A stretch of DNA of 64,000 nt, taken from Balanoglossus misakiensis (lineage: Eukaryota > Hemichordata). The notes beneath the pieces were generated by a model, which saw only the letters and a program-made list of their open reading frames with translations, was not told where the DNA came from and did not search any database. Numbering within the stretch: position 1 is the first letter of the stretch; each line of letters opens with the position of its first letter. The DNA is taken from positions 4,278,001-4,342,000 of the forward strand of contig CM082583.2 in assembly GCA_040954595.2 (NCBI GenBank), given 5' to 3'. The translations under genes were made by a program, and so were the position numbers. This document shows, piece by piece, positions 38,301 to 49,760 of this stretch.

Positions 38301-38908
38301 GGTCAGAGATGTTCACAGACGAAATAAAAGGCTACTTTGGCTGACGATTCTCTCTTCAGTTCAAAAATACACGGAGGCAGCCATGTTTTATGTCACGCAT
38401 GCGCAATGTAACCTATTGCGACCTTTAACCTAACTCCAAATATAAAGAAGACTTTAAAATTGGCAATACGTAAATTTAAGTTTTTTTGCTATTAATTGTA
38501 TAAACTAATATTTGGACTTTAAATATACATTAATTCTATTTAATTTGGAATGTTAAATTAGTGTTTAACAAGAAAAATGATATACTCAGTTCCGTCTGAC
38601 AAATGTATGTGGTGAACGAGGACAAATGCAATTTGAACACATAGCGAGATACAGAACTGCTGAATGTGGTCGTTGACAACTACGGTAATATTTTTTGCAA
38701 GGTTACAACGGTCGGATGATGCACTGAAACCTGTTTAGGTAGTACCCGAGTTTGTAGTGTTGATAAAATGCTAAATGGGATACCTCACTATTTATATAAC
38801 GGAATAATTGAGCGTTGATCATCGAAACTAGGGTGTCATAGAACTTTTGTTTACATTCTTGCAATGCTATGACTACACATATTGCTGTGTAATCCAGACA
38901 TTTTCACC
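38301..38908. promoter_or_regulatory. Head-to-head interval between CACTIN and a small gene
   Basis: The two start codons are 608 bp apart and point away from each other. About 95 bp upstream of the CACTIN start is CACGCATGCGCAA (38394-38406), close to the NRF1 palindrome, with a YY1-like CAGCCATG at 38379-38386. No TATA box is evident near either start. A shared bidirectional promoter is inference. Confidence 0.5.
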
Positions 38909-40099
38909 ATGGCTAGCCCGACAAAGGACGATTTAGCCGATTCCACTAACGACGTAGCAGCTAATAATGAACAGGAAAACCAGAGTGACGTGACATCGTC
39001 TTCCGATGATGCCGTCAGTCAAGAGAAAAAGGACGAGCCTGAGGCGGAAGAATTTGACGGGGACCCCGACGAACTCTGCAGTCAACTAGAAAATATGGAA
39101 TTAACTGAAGAAGAGACTGAGGAATTGTTAAAAGAAGCGCTGGAAATTAACAAAAAATTGAAAGCTGAACTCGTTCGTCAAGATCGAGAAAAGAGTGCGA
39201 AGAGCGGAAAGCGACAACGGCAAAGTCGAGGCACTCCCAATGCCGGGGAAAGACCTGGCAGTGGACGCTATGGTGTGCTGCCACCCATCAAATCAAAAGG
39301 AAACGCTCACAGGCATTCCGATAAAGACAAAATATATGGTGTTAAATCATCCCCGACAAAGACTGGGCAAACATCTCATAATACAACGAAATCCAGAGAT
39401 GGTGCATCTGTAAGTGCTGGACATGGGGTAAGTTGATTGGTACTAGTGCAAACTAGCTATCTATCCTGGAATAAAACTGGTAATACAATTATACATGTAT
39501 TAATTTACACCTGTCTTGTCATTTTGAGGTCTTAATATCAACAATAACCAATAAAATATGTCTTCAGTGTATTATGTATCTGGAAGACTGAAACAGGTGA
39601 AGTAGGTAGCCCTACAAGTATGGCGAGAGATTCCAGCTTTTTGATGCCCCGCCTCCCTACCCACTCGCCATACTTGTGGGGCTAGTACTATAGTAGCTGC
39701 AATGATTGTAGCGGGTGCTGCTAGGTTAACTTGATGATATGTTCACAGCCCAGGTTGGTCAAGATCTGTGGAAACTCTGGGTTTAAAATACTAGAGTGGC
39801 AGTTTTAATCTTCCAGACCCCCAGGATATCAAATGGTCCATCCCTTACATATACGTACACACACCCGATGTACACACACGCACACACATAGCTCAAAGCC
39901 AATGCCACTGTATTGTAGCATTTTTACCTGTACAAAATTTCAACCATTGACAGGTATTTGTTAGTTAATCTGCTTTTCTTCTTTTCTGCAGAATAAAAGG
40001 CAGTCAAGCAAGAACAGGCGAGTGACACAGTCTGCAGACTCTAAACAAGCAAGAGGCAAAGCCAAACCAGAGTGGGATGACAGATTTTCATTTTCGTAA
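38909..40099 (+). CDS. Small acidic coiled-coil protein of unknown function
   Basis: Two coding exons, 38909-39427 and 39992-40099, give 208 residues. ATG 38909 is chosen over in-frame upstream codons because of its strong context (caccATGG). The first 60 residues are acidic and Ser/Asp-rich. A predicted coiled coil follows at about 60-95 (MELTEEETEELLKEALEINK, then KKLKAELVRQDREK), then a basic, low-complexity Ser/Lys/Arg region. The C-terminus is a distinctive KPEWDDRFSFS. Exon 1 has two consensus donors 18 nt apart, both in frame. AATAAA at 40348-40353 may end the transcript. I do not recognise the family; the coiled-coil segment distantly recalls small ciliary CFAP97-like proteins, but this is weak. 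Confidence 0.8.
39607..39684. repeat. Intronic hairpin with 21-bp arms
   Basis: TAGCCCTACAAGTATGGCGAG at 39607-39627 pairs with its inverse at 39664-39684 with a single mismatch, around a 36-base loop. It lies in the intron of the small coiled-coil gene and could be a MITE remnant. Confidence 0.7.
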
Positions 40100-42797
40100 C
40101 TCAACATCAAGTCAACATACTTGCGTGCTGCCATCAGGAAAGGTCATTGGTGTGTAGACACTCAGAAGAACAGCAGTCAGTGTGTCAGTGCAGAGCAAAG
40201 CTTGCTTTCTGACACAGACACAATGTGACTAAGATCCAATGGTCACAATTTGGAATATTTATTGTGGCCAACATTGATGGTAAATAAGCAATATCACCAA
40301 GTTAAAGATCATCAGTTACGTGACACCGTCCCTTTAAAGAAGAATACAATAAACTGTTGTTTTGCTATAGGTATAAGAAATGCCATGTAACAACACAACA
40401 CTTGTAGGTCAGTTTATGCAATAGACCCTGGCTGACATGTGACCTCCTCCCGAGGTACACTGTAATTAATGTAAATAGTACACTGGCTACTTGATTGTGT
40501 TGGAGTATATTTTACCTGACAATATCCAAGTCTCATTAGTTTTGTCCTATCTTAATTTTAGAAGTATTTCACAACAAGTAGCTGTAATCCTCCCCTCATG
40601 TGCATGTTGGTATACTAGTATATCTCAGAGTACATTAGTCACTTTTACAATTAAATTTACATGTTCTTCAGATTGTTACAAAAGGTACACCTAAACAGAT
40701 ATGATTGTAAAATCAACTGACTGACTAAATCAAATTGTAATAGGCTTGTACACGTATCAGTAAAGCATTGGGGTTGCCACGTTGGGTTGACTGCCCTCTA
40801 GAGGCAGAAACTAATATTGTAAATATGCAATGATTAATTCCGTCCTGTGAACTATTTTGATTCATGTATTGATTCCACAACATAGTTTTGTCACATAACA
40901 ACCACATGAACCAGTACACGAATGAATGACTATATAACACAAATGTAACCAATGATTGTGATGTCAATAAGAAGTACAGTTATTGTGAATTTGTAACACT
41001 TTCACAGATTTAAAATCTGCATAATAGAACAAATATTTGACATTTCTTTTGTCCTTTACATCTGGAATATCATATTTTGTTTGTATCAAGGTTTGATTTT
41101 CTTTGAATAAAGTCAATTTTTGACAGAATGTACAGGTAATATTGTGATTGTTATATTTTACCTTGTACATGTATATTCTACCTAACAAATCAGTTTTCTG
41201 GTTTTATAGTTTATGCAACTGACAAACTACCTAAATTGTAAACCAAACTCCAGTTGGTCAGTGCAATCATTAACATTCCATGTGGGTGTGTACCAACCAA
41301 TCTCAACAATACTGATATGGAAAGATAATGCACAAGTTCAAGTTCAATAACTGACTTATGGTAACTCTTGCACTAATCTGAATTGGCACCATGCATTTTG
41401 GATGTAAATGGCTCTATGTTCTTTGCAGTATAATGCTCCCGAAAACTTTGTACTACCAATACACAAATGAGCAGTCCCTTCTATTATAAAAAGCTTACAT
41501 AATGCTCTCGGGCTTTGACAATGGCTGTGCAAGGAAGTTGTATTCAGTTCTCAATGAATGTACAATACTTCGGATCTTTGGTTATAAACAACGTACACCA
41601 CGTTGTCAAATGTGATATGATTTACACATATCATGCATATGCACACAGGCACCCGCCTCATTCAGTAATAAGATTTTAATTACGGTCAGAACCAGGGTGT
41701 GTGGTTCATGTGGTATTGGATGTAATTTTGGCGATCGCCGACAAACCATCAGAGCTATTAAGAATAGTTTAGCGGGTAGGGCCTAGGCCTGGGAGGGTAG
41801 GTAGGCTAACGTCGGCATTAAATTTTCTCTTTCCTGCCTACTACAAAATGTGCCGGTACCCGTTAGTATCTATCGATATTGATGTGATTTGTCCAATACC
41901 TAAGAACACTAGTGCGAGTCAATCAATCTTTATCTACTATAGCCTACATTTATTTTTCGAAATACTCGTGACGAACAATCAAAACTGCAAATGGCTTAAT
42001 GCTATAAAAATTTGATGGACAAGTTTGAATATAAGCTAGGCTATTAGACCAGATTGTATATTAGTGAACATGACTTAAACATTAATGACATTAGGCCTAT
42101 CAGTCTTTATTTCAGATAGCCTAATGATTGTAGCACAATGTCATTATCGTGCCGCGTAGTTCTAAGCTTGTATCGGTAATATATAGGCCTACAAAGAATA
42201 CTGCCGATCCAAATTGATGACAGTTGTACTGTGTCATTAAGTTTAAATGCTACTTTGCACACATTTCTGGAACTACAACGACAAATTCCAGGAAATTTAT
42301 TACAAAATATTGATCTGAATGAAGGCATTAGGCCTAGGCATACTGTGGTGTCCTGCCACAAACTTTTCCAGCACTGTGTGATACCGCCCTCAAGTAGAGT
42401 GATGACACTGATACCAGGGAACAGGTGTGTGCAGTAACAGGGAATTTTGGCAAGTGAGAGAAGCTCGTGAGGTGAAGAACCAGCGCAAAACTGTAGTGGC
42501 TTCTTCAGCTTCATAAGCTTATGCCTGAATGACAAACACCAAATATGTTCGAACTCGTACAGTCCTCTTCCCCAGGGGATCTGAAAATTCAGTAGCTGAG
42601 TGGGTGTGTCTTTACAAACTTCCCTTTGTTATGGAAATTTCCACCGAGCAGCCATGGCCATCTGATGATAGAGGATAGTCGCACCACGTGCTTTTGGAAT
42701 TTTCCTTTCAGGTCATGTCAGCTGGGCCCCGGTGGACGTCATTGCGCACACTCAGTACAGTGACTTGTCTATATTAACCGGTTGCACACACGCCACA
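40100..42797. other. Intergenic, with 3'UTR at the left end
   Basis: The first few hundred bases are probably 3'UTR of the coiled-coil gene (AATAAA at 40348). The remainder has no supported exon. Sequence just before 42798 (42600-42797) is more GC-rich and is the likely sulfotransferase promoter and 5'UTR. Confidence 0.45.
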
Positions 42798-45700
42798 ATG
42801 CAAAACCACGTCGACGAGCCGACCAGAAAGCGTGCAAAGACTGACGGTGAAAGTCCCAAGAAGATGGCCAACACACTCCCCGACGATTTTAAACCCCCAC
42901 CAGATCACTACTACCATGGAATCCGCATGCTGGCAATCACACCGGCGGCGACTTTTGACGCCATTCGCGAAATGGAAGTGCGGGACGACGACATTTGGGT
43001 AGTTACCTACCCAAAAGCAGGTGAGATTTCTTGCGGTTTTTTGACAGTATGGTTCAACGGCACAAGCGTTTCTGTGTTTCCTCCATATGGAAGTTTATCG
43101 CGATGGCAAAACACTTGTCAATTTTTTTCAATTGATGCATATGTGTTCATGTTTCTGATTTACCACTGTTGTATATTACCAAAGGCACGGCTGAGCAGAA
43201 ATACCACGTGCACATCCCGCTCTGAAAAGAACCTTGTACTTTTCCATCACGGTAGCCTCATTATAATGCAGTTATAGTTACACATTCAAAGGTACACTCG
43301 CTCCGTGTGTCACACATGTCTATTGCGACCCAGTTGCTAGATCATGTCAGATTTGATATCTGTGTACTGCATTACTTTTTAGTCTGTTACTTTATATAAC
43401 TATTATGAAATTTGGTAACTAATTGTACTGTACGTAAATTATATTTAGTAATAAGTAGATAGGAATAGAATCGGTTGGCCTTTACAAAGTTGCTATGAAT
43501 GCCATTCATGAGCAAAGCAAGCCCATGCTTATCTTGTATCTGTAAATAGATAATACAGAGGCGGCAAAACCATAGCTGGACACACTGTTAATAGTTGGCA
43601 TACGATTAATTACTGTCGTTCCCATCTGGCTTCGAACGTTCATGTTGATCTAAATGTTATCACACTTGTGTAATTGGTTTGTGAAGTTGATTCCAACTTT
43701 GCTACAGTTGTTGTACAGTTTATATGCTTTGCGGCAAACACAAACAGGATTAATGGTTTCTTACCCGGTAGGATGCTTCGATGCTTCGCCAGTTTGTTTA
43801 AATAAGACAATAAAACGAGTAGTATTCCCGCGAAACTTTTACCACACACAGGGCTATTAAATAAAGTCAGGGTAGCGCCAATCAACCCTAATGCATAGCC
43901 ATTAGTAGGTTATTGGGTGATAATGAGGTTGCATTACATTAACTAATTGGCACCAATATATTTAAGAATGTATAACACTTCGCACCTCGAAGTGTGCACA
44001 CAGATATTCCAATATTATAAACAACGTTAGCATTGCAAAACTTTGTAATTGGTACATGCACTCATGTGGAGTGGACTGGAGTGTCATTTAAATTTTTAGC
44101 TCCCATGATTATTGATATGTATACCCACAGAGGGACTGGCCGGTAGTATACCATTGGAAGCCACCCAGTCTGTATGTCTGTATGTTTCTCGTCCATCTTC
44201 AAAAACATACATCTCATTAGAATTTGGTGTGTAGGACTTTCTGATTCATATGGATGACATTATACCTAAACCATATAGACATATCAAAAACTTATTTTTA
44301 CTTAACTGAGCATCACCTGTATTTGTAAAGCAAAATGAAGATTGATCCCCTTCGTGTTGTATCGATATGCAGTTTATTAATAGCCAATCTAATTACAGTT
44401 CAAGTATATCATGGGCTAAATCACATATTTGGCTTGAATTATTCCTCACCCAAATCTGGATAACTGCCCCAGCACCTGGAGAAATGATCAGGGAGTGTAC
44501 TTTGTTTTTCCATTCCAGAAAGATACAAAGAGAAGTATTCCAGGGTGGCATGATACTTGAAAGCCCATTGTAATCTCCTCTGGAATTCCTGATGCATTGT
44601 TGGGAAATTTGCATACAATTGTTATGTTAAATTCCCATGTTTTTGTTTTTCCCAAATTAAAGGGTAATGCTGGATGCTCTTAAATTCCTCTGGGGAAGAG
44701 CACTGCCATTGATGTTAGATAATACCTGGAAAGTTTTTATACACCGTTACATGAACAAAAGACCAATTTAGAAAAGCCTATGTTGTATAGGGTGTATTGT
44801 TTGAAAATTGGCCAATCGTTGGTGCTACTGTTCGAGGATTGTGGGTAACAGGCCATAGTGTGACAATGAATCTACATCAAGGTACTTGTTATTTTTCCCA
44901 GGAATAACAGTCACTGGCCAATAGAGATTGTAATGTGTGAAACTCATTTGATGTTAATGGGGGGGGGGGGGGAATTGACTGTAAAAAAAATACAAATATT
45001 GTCATCTCCTGTATTAAATATATATATATCAGTGCCCACTACTTTTTTCTGTCGGGGTCTATAGGAGTCTGCTTTTCTTGAACTTTACACGTGCTATAGA
45101 TCTTCTATTTGGTATAAATACCATCTGGGTTAAGTGCCACACCTTAAAACAGTAAAAGGCGAGGTTCTTGTAAGTTGTTGGTCTGTGTGAAATAGGGTAG
45201 ACACATTATCTGATAAATCAAATACGATTGATCCTGACATGCCCTAATTTAGTGGAATGATGGGAATTTGAACATTTTCAACCACAGTTGGACAATTCCA
45301 AAGGCTGATCTCTAAACATACCGAGCTGTAGTGTTAGTTAAATGTCAACAATAATATCATTTTTAACTTTTTTTTGCATGTTATCTCCTTTTTCTATTTC
45401 AACAGGTACTACATGGGGTCAAGAGGTCACATCAGTCATCGTGGAGAAGGGAGACCTAGAGAAAGTGAAGAGCAAGTCACTGTTGGCCAGAGTTCCATAT
45501 TTGGAACTGGGCCCCCTAGGTCAGCAAGGAGCAACATACAAAATGGTTGACCAGATGCCATCACCTCGTCTCATACGCACGCATTTGCCATATCACTTGA
45601 TGCCAAAACAGTGGTATGAAAAGAAACCGAAGGTGAATTTAACGAAAAAGATGGGGAAACTTGAGAAATGTGTTCCTTGACGCTTTCCCATCTTAAAATT

Positions 45701-48700
45701 GAGAAAATGGGGGTCAAAAGTTTGAAACTGTCTCAAATTTGAAATTCAAATTGGCCACCAATCTCTATTTTTGGTTTCTAAACAATAGGGTATATTTCGT
45801 TCATCAACTGACTGACATAACCTTTGGAGTTTGGACATCAGTTTTATTTTTGGGACCAGTCAAATATCAAATCTATATCTACATTTGGAATTGAGACCAA
45901 CAGAGATAATATTACGTAACTGCCTTACAAGAACCTGTTTTTAGATTTGCGTGATCAGATGATGACTTGCGTTGTAATCACATAATAACTGATTTATTTT
46001 GTAGACCTTGTACGTGGCTCGTAATCCTAAAGACACTGCAGTTTCTGGGTGGCATTTCACCAAAATCAACCACTTCTTTGAGACCTATGATAGTTTCAAA
46101 GATTTTTTCCCAAAATACATTGAAGGTGATGGTAAGTTTGAGAATCCATACCATGGGTGTTTTTTCTTTCACTTTTAACTCCTAAAATCCTTAGTGCATT
46201 TTTAGCTCTCATTTGATATTATACACATTGACAGGCATGTGAAGGTATTTTAGGGTAACAGTTGTAGGAACTTTTTACCCAGTTGAGTAACATGTGATAA
46301 CGTGATAAATGAAACTTACTTATATACATTTTTGAAATCTTTGTCTCTTTCACTTTGACTTTTCAGTTATATATGGGTCGTGGTTTGATCACAATCTAGG
46401 ATTTTGGGAACACAGACATGACTCCAACGTTTTATTTGTGAAGTTTGAGGACATGAAAAAGGTAGGGAAGACAAGATGTGTATTACTGACAATGGTGGAC
46501 CCGCATCGGATGTATTTAATTTCTTTTAATTGAATAGATAAAAATGTAGTTGCGTGAAATTTAGGCCTACGCGTTATCTTGTTGATGAAGCTTCTGGTCT
46601 TGCCAAGCTAAAATCTCCCATGCTTGTAACTCCCTTGTTACTCTGTAATCGATCAAGTCTGTTAAATGTAATCTTTATTTAAAGTTGACCAATGTCAAGA
46701 GGTGATCCATGAAACAAATGTTATAACTATTCATTCACAAAGACTAGTAGTGTCTTGTCAGAAGTCTAACCTTGCAAAAAGTAAACAAATCAAAGACTTG
46801 CAAGTCGGCCTTGTTGAAACCTCCACACCCTGTAACAGTGGACACCTCACCATGACCCATTAAACTTTGTTGTTCCAATTCCTCCGAAACATATTCAGTC
46901 GCCCAGCAAACTAGTTTGGTTTAATATGCAAACATGGTATTTAGTGAACTTTGTGGTCCAGCGAGAAAACTGATTAGGCAAGAGAAACGTATTGTTGGTG
47001 AGACAGGGGGAGGTGGCCGAGGGACATTTTACAAACTGGCCATGGATGACCTCTGGTCTGTTAGTATCCTTGAATGAATTCCAACTTGCAAGAATGCATG
47101 CTACTTGGCTTTATAGTGTCACCTTCACAATTGGTTGACCCGCTTTAATAGCTAGTAAATCTTGGGGGGGGGGGGGTAGGATCACTCTCCATATCTCCCT
47201 GGTTTTGTATCATTTGCATGGGTTATCACTTGCACAACGAATATATATTTCTGATTTTAATTCTCCCATTCGAGTGCATTTGTGGGCTTGGTCCAAGGTT
47301 TGTCGCATGTTTTCTCTGTACATTCTGAATGGAAACGAGATCAGGTGATCAGTTCATGGTCTGTCTGATGCAGTCATGCATATAGGAATATGCAGACATG
47401 TCTAGTGTAGCACCTCATGGTATATGTTACTGGTAGTCTTTCACTAAATATATGTCATCCTTCGAGCATGATTGGTTTTCAAATCATGCTTTTTAGGTCT
47501 GCTTTCATTCAGGAGTTTGTTTTTGTGACTTGTTTAACCAGCATCCTTGAGCACACCATAATTGTAGATGTTAAGATTTTACTAACAAATTCGGGGGATA
47601 AGAAAAATATCCTGTGAGAATGTTAATTTGAAATGAAGTACATGTATAATCCTACCAGTTGATTTCTGACCTTGGATGTACAGGAAAAAAAAAGATCTTT
47701 TCATGGCATGAATTTTATGAACTTATTAACTGGAGTGGAGGGGTGGGTACATGCAATTTTGTACAATGTACCTACCAACTCTCATAAAAACTGAATGGGT
47801 CAGTGAGTTCAACAAAGTAGGCCTCTCCATATTGTGTGTGTGATAAATTAAATCACACTGCATATGTCCTTCATCCCAGCAATGTCATGCAAATGTAACA
47901 TTTCCACTGGAGAACTTTGTTATCTACTTGAGCGTATACATTACTGTCTCCACAATGCAAAGGTGTAACCTCGAATTCAAAATGTGCTCTTTCCACAGGA
48001 CCTGAAGGGCCAGATGATACGCATTGCTGATTTCTATGGCTATCCACTTCCAGTGGACAAGATTGATGCCAGCGTTGAACACTGTACGTTTGACAAAATG
48101 AAGAAGAACCCCATGGCCAATTATTCAGGAGCCCACTTCATCAACCACAAGAAAGGAACATTCCATCGGAAAGGTAAGATTTACACAAAAGGAATACATT
48201 CACCTCTAATTTACATATGCCCATAGCTGACTGAACATCTTAAAACACTTATTAGAATCAGTGATTACTATGTTTTGTACTGTAGGCCAGCAATATAAAA
48301 TATGGCAAATGGAAAAAAATCAGATTGGCTTTGCGATAAGATTTCCTACACAAAATTTGCCATGTGCAGGGTTAGGACTTTTGAATGACCTGCTATTATC
48401 TATAGAACAAGATTTTACAAGAATAAGCAAGTTGACACTAAAAATGTAATTTATTTAATAGACCCTAGCCAATTTGTCAAACTCCTACTCTCTCAAACTT
48501 GTGCAGCAGAATACTATGGGAGGAAAAAGCTAAGTTACACATGAAAATGTCAGGCTGACCAGTTTAGCTAGAGAAATGAAACATGGGACCGTTGTCATTC
48601 CTTGCCATGTGTTTGGCTAGTTCATGATTTGTACCCATTGCATATTCAATGAACAGGCTATTCACCATTTGAGAACAAATATGTGGGCCATACAATGCCT

Positions 48701-48843
48701 TGCTTACATTGAGTGACTTTGTCATTGCAGGCGAGGTCGGTGACTGGAAGAACCACTTCACTGTTGGACAGAACGAAGTTTTTGATGCCTTGTATGAAGA
48801 GAAACTGAGGGGCACTGGCCTTACCTTCGACTTTGAGTTATAA
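42798..48843 (+). CDS. Cytosolic sulfotransferase (SULT family)
   Basis: The family transfers sulfonate from PAPS to hydroxyl or amine groups of small molecules in the cytosol. Exons: 42798-43020, 45406-45632, 46005-46131, 46367-46461, 47999-48173, 48731-48843; 960 nt, 319 residues, phases all consistent. Key sites are intact: PAPS 5'-phosphosulfate loop YPKAGTTW split across exons 1/2, catalytic His in [13 protein letters not shown], 3'-phosphate-binding [14 protein letters not shown]-terminal [15 protein letters not shown] and the dimer motif [10 protein letters not shown]. The N-terminus is about 30 residues longer than typical SULTs and contains TRKRAKTD, resembling a nuclear localisation signal. 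In-frame ATG 42864 (MANTLPDD) would give a normal-length protein. The substrate cannot be predicted from the sequence. Confidence 0.95.
48187..48226. repeat. Fragment of the TTAA-flanked TIR element
   Basis: AAAAGGAATACATTCACCTC and the following AATTTACATATGCCCATA match the inverted right end of the element at 31651-31846 with a few substitutions. It begins 13 bases after the donor of sulfotransferase exon 5. Confidence 0.55.
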
Positions 48844-49760
48844 TGATAAAACTGCATTGTACAATGCACCGAAACCACACGACCAGCTCAAATAACTGTC
48901 CTTTGATTCAATTCATCTTCTGTATAAATGATGTCCGTACAAGCGTCTTTTTCAATGTGAAAAGTTTGATAAAACCTGATGCCATACCCATGCCATTTAG
49001 AGCTTTCATGAATCATGTAATGGAAATTTTTTCCCAAGAATTGTAACCATCAATTGTGATGTCAATATGCTGCAATACTAACAAGTGCATATACCCATTA
49101 CCACTTCATGTACATTTCGAGTAAATGTCTTTGATGTCTACATTTAAATGTAGACATTTGGGCCACCATTTTGGCGATTGCATGGCCAGTAAATGTGACT
49201 TAAAAGCTACTACCAAAGCACCAGTAACTGCAAGTCTTAAAGCTTCTACAAGACTGCCTCTTAGCATTACTTTTCTGTGTAATTATTTCAAGCAAACCAG
49301 AACTTGCATCGCACGCCTAAATTGTCAATACAATTTATTTATCTGGATTCTCAATCCTTATTTAAATTACCATGTATTATGGTCAATTTGTCACAAGCTA
49401 TTTTGTATGGCATATTTAAAAGTAGTGGTTTTACACACCACATCTTTCAGGAATGACCAAAGAAGTATCTTTAAGACGATCGTGATCTTGGTAGGGCTGT
49501 GATGGACTCGTTGAATCAGTCTTGTTTGCCATCAGGTGGAAGTCTCGAGATAAACCATTGAAGCAAACCTTCAAATACAGATATCGAAGTGTATAATTTT
49601 TTTCCAATGTTGGTCTTGGTCTAATTGCATTATTCGTTCTTAAGATCTTTCAGAATTTAGTTTTCTAACGTCATTCAAAATGTAACACAGAAATGTCCCA
49701 TTGTCTTATCATTTCTAACGCCCTGATATCCTGTGTAATAAAATTATTTTGCACAAACTT
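48844..49760 (+). other. Putative sulfotransferase 3'UTR
   Basis: AT-rich non-coding sequence runs from the stop at 48841-48843 to AATAAA at 49737-49742, giving a 3'UTR of about 900 nt. It contains a perfect 24-bp palindrome at 49134-49157. Open frames inside it are short and unremarkable. Confidence 0.4.
49134..49157. repeat. Perfect 24-bp palindrome
   Basis: ATGTCTACATTT is followed immediately by its exact reverse complement, with no loop. It falls in the presumed sulfotransferase 3'UTR. Cruciform formation or a dimeric binding site are both possible; nothing distinguishes them. Confidence 0.9.
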
